From Candidatus Glassiibacteriota bacterium (lineage in GTDB: Bacteria > Gemmatimonadota > Glassbacteria > GWA2-58-10): a stretch of DNA of 13,919 bases. The stretch covers positions 1-13,919 of the forward strand of contig JAUVUV010000014.1 of the NCBI GenBank assembly GCA_030604975.1, written 5' to 3'. Under the pieces are notes generated by a model. The model ran no database searches and had not been told where the DNA came from. It saw only the letters and a list, made by a program, of their open reading frames with translations. Positions 1 to 5,267 of the stretch are shown piece after piece; position 1 is the first letter of the stretch, and each line of letters starts with the position of its first letter. The position numbers and the translations under genes were made by a program.

Positions 1-726
1 CTGATCGTACTCGCTTTCACTGGCGCCCGTTCTGCGGCGATGGGTTTCAACCGCCTGCTGGACCATAAAGTGGATACGGCCAACCCGCGTACCCGAAACC
101 GTCACCTGCCATCAGGCAGACTGACCCGATTACAGGCGGCTCTGTTTGTCGCCGGGTCGGTCCTCCTGTTCGAGATTTGCGCCTGGCTGCTCGGCAGCCT
201 GCCGTTTATCCTCAGTCCGGTTGCGCTGGCGGTAGTCTTTTTCTACAGCTATACCAAGTATTTTACCGAGGCCAGCCACCTGGTTCTGGGGCTTGCTCTT
301 TCTATCGCCCCTGTTGGGGCATACATAGCGGTAACCAATTCGTTTTCACCCGGAGTGATAGTTCTTGCAGCGGCGGTGGTTTTCTGGGTAGCCGGCTTCG
401 ATACAATTTATTCTCTTCAGGATGAAAAGTTCGACCGCGAGCACGGTCTTTTTTCACTGCCTGCACGCTTTGGTTCCGCCAGGGCGCTCCTTCTGAGCCG
501 CATTTTCCACCTTCTCTCTTTCATACTTATTGGCATGGTGGGAGTTTTTTTCCCAGTGGGTGCTTTTTACTGGGTAGCAACAGTGGTTGTCGGCTGCATG
601 TTGATCTACGAGCACAGCCTTGTCAGTCCGAATGACATAAGCCGCGTGAACGCCGCATTTTTCACGGTCAACGGCGCAGTAAGCGTTCTGTTTTTCGTCC
701 TCAATCTCGTGGACCGGCTGGTCTAG
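1..726 (+). CDS. UbiA-family polyprenyltransferase, 5' end missing (probably MqnP-type)
   Basis: Integral membrane prenyltransferase that attaches an isoprenoid tail to an aromatic quinone precursor. The reading frame is open from the first base, so the start and probably the first one or two membrane segments lie outside the window; 241 residues remain where the family usually has about 290. The first Asp-rich motif is visible as NRLLDHKVD, followed by the family-typical NPRTRNRHLPSG. The second is visible as DEKFDREHG in the context YSLQDEKFD. These motifs bind Mg-prenyl diphosphate. Several hydrophobic membrane stretches follow, including the C-terminal one. The gene ends 29 bases before the preferred start of ubiX, so the two are very likely co-transcribed. 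A UbiA paired with UbiX, without other ubiquinone genes in view, fits the futalosine-type menaquinone route (MqnP). That assignment is inferred from context; 4-hydroxybenzoate prenyltransferase is the alternative. Confidence 0.9.
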   Translation: MIVLAFTGARSAAMGFNRLLDHKVDTANPRTRNRHLPSGRLTRLQAALFVAGSVLLFEICAWLLGSLPFILSPVALAVVFFYSYTKYFTEASHLVLGLALSIAPVGAYIAVTNSFSPGVIVLAAAVVFWVAGFDTIYSLQDEKFDREHGLFSLPARFGSARALLLSRIFHLLSFILIGMVGVFFPVGAFYWVATVVVGCMLIYEHSLVSPNDISRVNAAFFTVNGAVSVLFFVLNLVDRLV

Positions 727-755
727 CGAGTTCAAGCATGGAAAGGAGCCTCCAG

Positions 756-1376
756 TTGGCAGAAAAAGATAGAAACTTTCACGAAAAGCCGATGGTGGTA
801 GCCGTGACTGGTGCAAGCGGTGCAGTTTATGCGGTCAGCTTGCTTCGCGAACTCGGCCGCAGGGAAATCCCGGTGAACCTGATTGCAAGCCAGATGGGCC
901 GTGACATGCTCAATCGTGAGGCCGGCATACCGGTCGAGGGATCGCTTGTTGAGCACCTGGCCGCCGGGGGGATAGATACCAAAAACTTTCAGGGTTACGA
1001 CGTCGATAATTTCAGTGCACCGCCAGCAAGCGGGAGTTACCCTGCCAGGGCGATGGTCGTCTGTCCATGCAGCGTGAAAACCCTGAGCGCTGTGGCCGCC
1101 GGCTCCTGCCGCACGCTGATCGAACGCACAGCCGAGGTGATGTTCAAAGAGCGGCGCAAACTCATCCTGGTTATACGCGAATCCCCTTACAGCCTGGTTC
1201 AAATCGAGAACATGCGCAGCGCTACACTGGCCGGAGCATTGATTCTACCGGCAAGCCCTGCGTTCTATCACCACCCCGGCAAGATCGACGACCTGGTGGA
1301 TTTTATTGTGGCCCGGATCCTTGATCACCTCGAGATTCCCCACGACCTTCTCGAACCCTGGGGAAGAAAAAACTGA
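756..1376 (+). CDS. ubiX: UbiX flavin prenyltransferase (TTG start)
   Basis: UbiX joins a dimethylallyl group to FMN to make the prenylated flavin cofactor used by UbiD-family decarboxylases. The N-terminal Rossmann motif VAVTGASGA, the CPCSVKTLSAVAAG stretch, RRKLILVIRESP, and the C-terminal PASPAFYHHPGKIDDLVDF block are all characteristic of the family. About 206 residues is normal length. The frame is open from an ATG at 738, but that codon has no ribosome binding site. A TTG at 756 sits seven bases after GGAAAGGAG (741-748), so TTG 756 is preferred. The gene follows the UbiA-type gene in the same operon, which suggests that its flavin product supports a UbiD/MqnL-type decarboxylase of quinone synthesis encoded elsewhere. 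No truncation is seen. Confidence 0.93.
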   Translation: MAEKDRNFHEKPMVVAVTGASGAVYAVSLLRELGRREIPVNLIASQMGRDMLNREAGIPVEGSLVEHLAAGGIDTKNFQGYDVDNFSAPPASGSYPARAMVVCPCSVKTLSAVAAGSCRTLIERTAEVMFKERRKLILVIRESPYSLVQIENMRSATLAGALILPASPAFYHHPGKIDDLVDFIVARILDHLEIPHDLLEPWGRKN

Positions 1377-1381
1377 TCCGC

Positions 1382-1399
1382 CCCCTCTTTCCAGAGGGG
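1382..1399 (+). terminator. Short hairpin after ubiX, possible terminator
   Basis: CCCCTCT (1382-1388) pairs with AGAGGGG (1393-1399) across a TTCC loop, starting six bases after the ubiX stop codon. There is no T-run directly after it, so it is a weak candidate. It may instead be a member of the C-rich/G-rich repeat class seen at 4511-4634. Confidence 0.4.
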
Positions 1400-1436
1400 C
1401 AAATATTTCACCCCCTGATTCAAAAACCCCCTGCCT

Positions 1437-1464
1437 TCAAGTTATTCCGGCTTGTTGCCGATAT
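1437..1464 (+). promoter_or_regulatory. Sigma-28 (FliA/SigD)-like promoter
   Basis: TCAAGTTA at 1437-1444 and GCCGATAT at 1457-1464 resemble the flagellar sigma-28 consensus (TAAA, about 15 bases, GCCGATAA or GCCGATAT). TCAA and GCCGATAT are separated by 16 bases. All eight bases of the -10 element match the Bacillus SigD form. Transcription would start about 100 bases before the small gene at 1574. The leader contains a short inverted repeat, ATTATC (1527-1532) with GATAAT (1543-1548). The link to flagellar control is an inference supported by the motility-like nature of the downstream protein. Confidence 0.5.
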
Positions 1465-1573
1465 AAAAATATCCGGTAAACGGATTTGTACATCTCGCAC
1501 CCTTTATTATCCCGATTAGTTGGAATATTATCTCGAGAAAACGATAATCCAATCCTTACTAGAGGAAAAATAA

Positions 1574-1759
1574 ATGGATATGTCCATTGAGAAGGTCGAT
1601 CTGGCGATGAAAGTCCAGACGAACTTACAGAAAAAAACATTGGAATATCAGGCGGAAAGTATCATGAAACTGATCAAAGGCGTGACTGAGGGGGATGATA
1701 AGGATGAAAAGGGTGTCAATAAGAGCTCCAAGGGAGGAAGACTGAACCTTCTTGCCTGA
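1574..1759 (+). CDS. Small YjfB-like putative motility protein, 61 aa
   Basis: Unusually small but well-supported gene. AGAGGA lies a suitable distance before the ATG, and a terminator follows the gene. Residues about 5-36 form an amphipathic helix rich in K, Q and E (core QAESIMKLIK). Residues 37-53 are a charged, low-complexity linker (GDDKDEKG). The end is GGRLNLLA. A short helix followed by a terminal G-x-hydrophobic-N/D-hydrophobic motif recalls the YjfB 'putative motility protein' family, which is around 60 residues long and under flagellar control in Bacillus; this match is from memory and is moderate. A sigma-28-like promoter upstream supports it. A second ATG two codons in (1580) is also possible. 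The molecular role of the family is unknown. Confidence 0.6.
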   Translation: MDMSIEKVDLAMKVQTNLQKKTLEYQAESIMKLIKGVTEGDDKDEKGVNKSSKGGRLNLLA

Positions 1760-1826
1760 AATCCGACATTTGAGAAAGAGGGGATCGGTAAGATCCGGGT
1801 TCGTTTGTGAATTCGGAGTAAAAGAG

Positions 1827-1865
1827 ACGGCTGGCAGCCTGGTGTTGTCAGCCGTTTTCCCTTTT
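1827..1865 (+). terminator. Rho-independent terminator of the YjfB-like gene
   Basis: ACGGCTGGCA (1827-1836) pairs with TGTCAGCCGT (1846-1855) with one G-U pair and a nine-base loop. It is followed by TTTTCCCTTTTCC. It ends the plus-strand transcript that carries the 61-aa gene. Confidence 0.75.
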
Positions 1866-1929
1866 CCAGTCACAACACGCCGGATTCTGGCTGATTACAT
1901 GTAGAAAAACTTTGTGCCTGATATAGTAT

Positions 1930-1967
1930 AAAGTAATAGCCCGCCGGAAACGGCGGGCTATTACTTT
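1930..1967. terminator. Perfect 17-bp hairpin with GAAA loop, probable bidirectional terminator
   Basis: Bases 1930-1946 are exactly complementary to 1951-1967, with a GAAA tetraloop (1947-1950). The GC-rich top and A/T-rich base mean that read on the minus strand the stem ends in TTACTTT and continues with more T-rich sequence. It lies 42 bases beyond the stop codon of the minus-strand 59-aa gene and about 65 bases after the plus-strand terminator. It most likely ends the minus-strand transcript and backs up the plus-strand one. Confidence 0.7.
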
Positions 1968-2009
1968 GAGCGAATACATCAACGCCGGTTTACCTTGGAT
2001 AATCCCTTC

Positions 2010-2189
2010 TTAAACATACAGGTTTATCGCACCTCTGTTACCGGTCCCTGGCAGAGGACGATTCAGGTGAGGTCTGGGTACGCGCAGCATCTTGGAGATA
2101 TTTTCGGCAGAAGCCTGCCGTATCTGGCGGAACTTTACCTGCACCTGCATGGGATTTATCGCATCCGGTAAAGCGACTTGCCCTATCAT
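2010..2189 (-). CDS. Small uncharacterised protein, 59 aa
   Basis: A complete minus-strand gene below 60 codons that is easily missed. Its ATG (2189-2187) is preceded by a perfect AAGGAGG five bases away, and a strong hairpin (1930-1967) lies just beyond the stop. The protein begins MIGQVALPDAINPMQVQV, has a basic amphipathic helix at about residues 15-36 (core SAENISKMLR) and ends in NRGAINLYV. No signal peptide or membrane segment is present. I do not recognise a family with certainty. The core and tail resemble those of the 61-aa protein encoded convergently at 1574-1759 (AESIMKLIK, and a terminal G-x-L-N-L), so both could be YjfB-like and the pair may be distant paralogues. No convincing promoter was found upstream on this strand. 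Confidence 0.65.
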   Translation of the reverse strand: MIGQVALPDAINPMQVQVKFRQIRQASAENISKMLRVPRPHLNRPLPGTGNRGAINLYV

Positions 2190-2322
2190 TGTTACCTCCT
2201 TGTAACAATTTCAAGGGCGCGGTCCCTACTGTTATATTTCGTTATAAAAAAGTAATACTTTAGCTTATTCGGTCCTAAAAACAGATTCCAGATTTAAAGA
2301 TGAGCTTGGGTCAAATATTTTC

Positions 2323-2351
2323 TTGGAAAATCGAACAACGTAAGTTACAAT
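2323..2351 (+). promoter_or_regulatory. Sigma-70-type promoter for the pterin operon
   Basis: TTGGAA (2323-2328), a 17-base spacer and TACAAT (2346-2351) match the housekeeping consensus at four of six and five of six positions. The predicted start near 2358 gives a leader of about 68 bases before the FolM-like gene. Confidence 0.6.
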
Positions 2352-2425
2352 GATTTAGGGCCGTCTGCGACAGTCTCCCGGAACGCGATTCCTTTTAAAT
2401 ACAAGCATAAGTTGAGTTGGCAGCC

Positions 2426-3139
2426 ATGGCTAAAGCGGCTCTTGTCACCGGCGGAGCGAAAAGAATCGGCAGAAGTATAGCGCTTGCGCTTGCCGAGGAA
2501 TCCTACGATATCGCCCTGCATTACGGTACATCCGCTGCAGAGGCGGAGAAAACCGCCGGCGAAATCAGGCAATTGGGCGTCGAATGTGCCACGTTCAGGT
2601 GCGATTTGGCCGATGAGCAGGAGGTGCTCTCCTTACTCCCCCGGGTAGTGGAAAAGATGCCGGGATTGGAAATCCTGGTCAACAACGCCTCGATTTTCGA
2701 AAAAGGAAAGATCGTGGACACCGAGCCGGACTTTTACAGGCAGCATGTGGCGATCAATTTCACCGCACCCTATTTCCTCTCGCGTGATTTTGCCCGAATC
2801 TGTAAAAAGGGGCAGATTATCAACCTGCTGGATACCAGGGTCACCAGTAGTGATTTCAACTACGCGATTTACACTATCACCAAAAAGGCGCTGGCAGAGC
2901 TGACAAAGATCTCCGCCCGGGAATTCGCCCCGGATATCCGGGTCAATGCCATTGCTCCCGGAATTATCCTCCCGCCCCCGGGTGGTGACCGCCAAGTGTT
3001 CGAGAAAATGGCCCTGAAAATCCCATTGAAAAAAACAGGCGGACTCGATTACGTGGTCCAGTCAGTCAAATTCATCCTGAAAAACGATTTTCTCACCGGC
3101 CAGCTCATTTACCTCGATGGAGGAGAGAACCTGGAATAA
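2426..3139 (+). CDS. folM: FolM/PTR1-like pteridine reductase (SDR family)
   Basis: Short-chain dehydrogenase of 237 residues, probably an NADPH-dependent reductase of dihydropterins. The nucleotide-binding motif is TGGAKRIG (residues 8-15). The Arg after the glycines is typical of FolM and of the pteridine reductase PTR1. NNAS (86-89) and Asn111 are SDR structural residues. The active site has Asp136, Tyr149 and Lys153 in LLD...YTITK. Asp-13-Tyr-4-Lys is the same spacing as the catalytic Asp181/Tyr194/Lys198 of Leishmania PTR1, where ordinary SDRs carry Ser. The C-terminus DGGENLE also resembles FolM. Known activity of FolM is dihydromonapterin and weak dihydrofolate reduction. ATG 2426 is chosen; an in-frame TTG at 2417 is an alternative, and neither has a strong ribosome binding site. 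The stop overlaps the next start by one base (TAATG), so translation is coupled to the FolX-type gene. Confidence 0.82.
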   Translation: MAKAALVTGGAKRIGRSIALALAEESYDIALHYGTSAAEAEKTAGEIRQLGVECATFRCDLADEQEVLSLLPRVVEKMPGLEILVNNASIFEKGKIVDTEPDFYRQHVAINFTAPYFLSRDFARICKKGQIINLLDTRVTSSDFNYAIYTITKKALAELTKISAREFAPDIRVNAIAPGIILPPPGGDRQVFEKMALKIPLKKTGGLDYVVQSVKFILKNDFLTGQLIYLDGGENLE

Positions 3140-3492
3140 TGAGAGCTACTATCAAAATAAAAAACCTCGCTCTCAGGACAATTATCGGCTTCAACGAATG
3201 GGAGCGGAACAAGAAACAGGATGTGGTGATCAACGTTGAAATGGAGTTCGAGGCGAAAAAGGCGGTGGAATCGGACAATATCAAGGATTCGGTGGATTAC
3301 AAGAAAGTTAAAAATGAAATTATTGCAGGTGTTGAAGCATCAAATTTTAATCTGCTCGAAACTCTTGCCAATTACGTTCTAAAAATAATCATGGACCATC
3401 CACAGGTGCTGGCGGCCAAAGTCGAGGTTGATAAGCCGCACAGCCTGCGCTTTACCAAATCCGTGTCTGTGGTTGTCTCTGCGCAAAGGTGA
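3139..3492 (+). CDS. folX: FolX/FolB-type dihydroneopterin (triphosphate) epimerase/aldolase
   Basis: 117-residue member of the dihydroneopterin aldolase/epimerase tunnel-fold family. FolB splits dihydroneopterin to hydroxymethyl-dihydropterin; FolX epimerises dihydroneopterin triphosphate to the monapterin form. The sequence resembles Escherichia coli FolX as I recall it more than FolB: IKIKNLALRTIIG near the start, RNKKQDVVINV, NLLETL and VEVDKPHSLR, and an SAQR end (SWQR in FolX). The catalytic Glu22, Tyr54 and Lys99 positions, as numbered here, are all present and correspond to the FolB set (Glu22, Tyr54, Lys100 in Staphylococcus), so aldolase activity is not excluded. A GGAGGAG lies 13 bases before the ATG. 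It overlaps the reductase gene by one base and runs directly into folK, so the three genes form one translation-coupled unit. Confidence 0.85.
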   Translation: MRATIKIKNLALRTIIGFNEWERNKKQDVVINVEMEFEAKKAVESDNIKDSVDYKKVKNEIIAGVEASNFNLLETLANYVLKIIMDHPQVLAAKVEVDKPHSLRFTKSVSVVVSAQR

Positions 3493-3494
3493 TG

Positions 3495-3884
3495 ATGAAT
3501 ATCGCCGTGATCTCGGTCGGTTCGAATATCGACCCCGAAGTCAATATCGAAAAGGGCCGCTCCCTGCTGGCCGGTGAGCACGAACTGCTCGGCGAATCCT
3601 CTTTTGTCAGGACAAAGCCGATCGGCCACCTGGAGCAGCCTGATTTTGTCAACGGTGCTTTCCTGATCTCAACCGAACTTGACCAGGAAGAACTCGAAAG
3701 AAACCTGAAAAAAATAGAGAAAGCGCTCGGCCGACTGAAAACCGCCATAAAATTCGGGCCGCGCACGATAGACCTTGATATCGTGGTCTGGAACGGCAAA
3801 GTGGTTAGCCGGGATTTTTACGCCCGCGATTTTGTCAGAAACGCCTGCTGTGAACTTCTGCCGGAACTTGCGGAGAAAAACTGA
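3495..3884 (+). CDS. folK: Short FolK-like HPPK (6-hydroxymethyl-dihydropterin pyrophosphokinase)
   Basis: HPPK transfers pyrophosphate from ATP to 6-hydroxymethyl-7,8-dihydropterin. The N-terminal VSVGSN, the pterin-site region VRTKPIG...QPDFVNGA, and the Mg-binding FGPRTIDLDIV (Asp93, Asp95) are all clear. The protein is only 129 residues against about 159 in E. coli. In the region after the DLD motif, the family's His115, Arg121 and Phe123 (E. coli numbering) have no obvious counterparts; RDFVRNACCELLPEL stands where PHYDMKNRGF is expected. The other frames do not supply the missing part, so this is a compact natural form rather than a frameshift. ATG 3495 is chosen because AAAGG (3485-3489) is five bases away; ATG 3492 and GTG 3489 are in frame. 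Activity as a standard HPPK is likely but not assured. Confidence 0.78.
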   Translation: MNIAVISVGSNIDPEVNIEKGRSLLAGEHELLGESSFVRTKPIGHLEQPDFVNGAFLISTELDQEELERNLKKIEKALGRLKTAIKFGPRTIDLDIVVWNGKVVSRDFYARDFVRNACCELLPELAEKN

Positions 3885-3930
3885 CCATTACAAAGTGATT
3901 GATTTTGAATATTTCGTGCGGCTTCCAGAC

Positions 3931-3959
3931 TTGACACGAAAGAGGTATTTATCCATTAT
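3931..3959 (+). promoter_or_regulatory. Sigma-70-type promoter for rsfS
   Basis: A perfect TTGACA (3931-3936), a 17-base spacer and CATTAT (3954-3959, four of six matches). It lies in the 154-base gap between folK and rsfS, with the rsfS start about 75 bases downstream. Confidence 0.5.
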
Positions 3960-4038
3960 TGATGCCTTCACCTGCCGGGAACCTGTCCGATATCAAACAG
4001 TGTGAAAAGCTGGCGGTAAACTCCGAGAAGGACTCTGA

Positions 4039-4443
4039 ATGACACGAAAAAAAGCGCTCAACGGGAAATTGACGAAGAAGAAACTCCGCGAGATCGTTTT
4101 CAGCGCAGGCCAGTTGTGTCTGGAGAAAAAGGCCAGCGACGTTGTGGTGCTGGACCTGAAAAAAATTTCAGATGTCACAGACTTTTTCCTGATTGCCGAA
4201 GGCTACACGGATATCCATGTCCGCGCGGTCAGCGAACATATTATCGAGAATCTCGAGAAACGATTCAAGCTCAAGCCCTGGCACGTGGAGGGTATGGCGT
4301 ACGCAAGATGGGTGCTGATGGATTATATCGATTTCGTGATTCACATATTCCAGCCTGAAACGCGCAACTTCTATCAGCTCGAAAGGCTCTGGACCGATGC
4401 CCCGCGGCAAGAGATTGCCGATGAATTACAAGCTCCCAGTTAA
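4039..4443 (+). CDS. rsfS: Ribosomal silencing factor RsfS
   Basis: RsfS (DUF143/Iojap family) binds protein L14 of the large ribosomal subunit and blocks subunit joining, mainly in starvation. The 134 residues contain the family core: ASDVVVLDLKKISDVTDFFLIAEG near residue 32-55, DIHVRAVSEHI, then HVEGMAYARWVLMDYIDFVIHIF and the typical LERLWTDAP near residue 114. AAGGA (4028-4032) lies six bases before the ATG. It stands alone between the pterin cassette and the terminator at 4683-4725. In many bacteria rsfS sits near nadD or rlmH; neither is visible here. Confidence 0.92.
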   Translation: MTRKKALNGKLTKKKLREIVFSAGQLCLEKKASDVVVLDLKKISDVTDFFLIAEGYTDIHVRAVSEHIIENLEKRFKLKPWHVEGMAYARWVLMDYIDFVIHIFQPETRNFYQLERLWTDAPRQEIADELQAPS

Positions 4444-4510
4444 AATTTACCCGAAAAGAATTCCTCGAAGCTTTGTTTCGGAGTAAGTTGCCGCAGGGGA
4501 TCAATAGGTA

Positions 4511-4634
4511 ATCCCCCTTGTATAATAGCGGTTGGATGTTAGGAAAGTTTAAAGCAATAGGGAGATCGTATCCCCCTTACCAAAGTGGGATAATCTCAAA
4601 AATTCCCCCTTAATAAAGGGGGATACAGGGGGTT
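4511..4634. repeat. Intergenic C-rich/G-rich short palindromic repeats
   Basis: ATCCCCCTT appears at 4511-4519 and 4570-4578, and TTCCCCCTT at 4603-4611. The last pairs with AAGGGGGA (4616-4623) around an AATA loop, and another ACAGGGGGTT follows at 4625-4634. The second copy also carries a degenerate pairing partner (GTGGGAT, 4585-4591). A related hairpin and C-runs occur after ubiX (1381-1434). The pattern looks like a dispersed REP-type intergenic repeat. Within this window the copies do not form a regular array, so it is not CRISPR. Confidence 0.5.
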
Positions 4635-4682
4635 GTCTCGATCTGGTCGCCTTCGTGGGGAATAAGATGGATCAAATTCATC

Positions 4683-4725
4683 ATTGTGCTGCTCCGCGGC
4701 TTGCCGCGGAGCAGCACAATTTTTT
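4683..4725 (+). terminator. Strong Rho-independent terminator
   Basis: Bases 4683-4699 pair perfectly with 4704-4720 (17 bp, loop CTTG), and six T residues follow at 4720-4725. It lies 240 bases after the rsfS stop, so rsfS would have a long 3' leader-out carrying the repeats. It may also serve the minus-strand exbD transcript, although there is no T-run on that side. Confidence 0.85.
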
Positions 4726-4839
4726 AGGAATTTCTTTACTATCAAGTTGCGGAAAGATCGTGAACTCCTCCGTGTCTAAGTCCAGCATTCCCACGCGCTG
4801 GTGCAGCGCACAGATGGTTCTCAACTTTTCCAGGTGATC
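4684..4839 (-). pseudogene. Possible coding remnant or tiny gene downstream of exbD
   Basis: On the minus strand, directly after a TAA at 4842-4840, the frame reads with protein-like composition for about 40 codons: HLEKLRTICALHQRVGMLDL, then DTEEFTIFPQLD. Codon third positions are G/C-rich like the neighbouring genes. The last dozen codons are simply the terminator hairpin, so the frame is probably not intact. There is no good ribosome binding site before the candidate GTG or ATG codons. The frame differs from that of exbD, and exbD has its normal length, so it is not a frameshifted exbD tail. I do not recognise the family. It could be a decayed fragment of a lost gene or chance. Confidence 0.25.
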
Positions 4840-4844
4840 TTAGG

Positions 4845-5267
4845 TCAGGGTGATTCTTGGGGCATTCTTTTCTGGGTGGCGATTGTGACCAGCTGCACCC
4901 CGTTCTGACGCGCCAGGTCCATCACCTGGATTACCTCGCCGTGGGTAACCTCCTTGTCGGCCTTTATCGAAAGATGCCTGGAGGCGCCTTTGCTTATCCC
5001 CCCGCTGATCAGCTCGGACAGGTCCTCAAGGCGCACTGGCAGGTCCCCGAAATACAGCTCGCCCTGCTTGGTCAGATAGACAGTCATCGGTTCCGGATCT
5101 TCTCTTTCGGGGGGCTCGGCGCCTGATTCCGGCAGGTCGATTTTCAGCGCGGGCTGGTCCATGAACGTGGCGCTCACTGTGAAAAAAATGAGCAGAAGGA
5201 AGACCACGTCCACCAGCGATATGATATTTATAGTGGCCTTGCGGCGGGTTCGGTGGGAAAACTGCAT
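4845..5267 (-). CDS. exbD: ExbD/TolR-family proton-channel protein
   Basis: 140-residue inner-membrane protein, normal length. A short basic cytoplasmic N-terminus is followed by one membrane helix (about residues 13-34, INIISLVDVVFLLLIFFTV) that carries Asp20, the equivalent of the proton-relay Asp25 of E. coli ExbD. The remaining residues form the periplasmic domain, with the family-typical LSIKADKEVTHGEVIQVMD near residue 98. The ATG overlaps the exbB stop by one base. With ExbB it forms the proton-driven motor for TonB. TolR is the alternative, but the third partner is TonB-like and no tolB or pal is nearby. Confidence 0.92.
   Translation of the reverse strand: MQFSHRTRRKATINIISLVDVVFLLLIFFTVSATFMDQPALKIDLPESGAEPPEREDPEPMTVYLTKQGELYFGDLPVRLEDLSELISGGISKGASRHLSIKADKEVTHGEVIQVMDLARQNGVQLVTIATQKRMPQESP

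Noticed and set aside
732..1202. 156-codon minus-strand frame opposite ubiX
   Set aside because: Antisense to conserved UbiX motifs, with no ribosome binding site and no family resemblance.
2265..2296. Sigma-28-like promoter for the minus-strand 59-aa gene (GACCGAATAA with TAAA upstream)
   Set aside because: The -10 element needs an inserted base to match and the spacer is about 19 instead of 15-16, so the match is too weak.
3139..3492. Assignment as plain FolB only
   Set aside because: Several blocks (the N-terminal IKIKNLALRT, VEVDKPHSLR and the SAQR end) resemble FolX more closely; the shared catalytic residues still leave aldolase activity possible, so the FolX/FolB wording is kept.
3775..4005. 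Frame overlapping the end of folK that could be read as a frameshifted FolK tail
   Set aside because: Its translation lacks the PH-x-x-M-x-x-R type motif that a full-length FolK would need, and it covers the likely rsfS promoter.
4511..4634. CRISPR array
   Set aside because: The repeated units are only about nine bases, spaced irregularly, and have no conserved spacer length.
4655..4837. 60-codon plus-strand frame after rsfS
   Set aside because: It runs straight through the strong terminator hairpin and has no family resemblance; the opposite strand reads more like protein.
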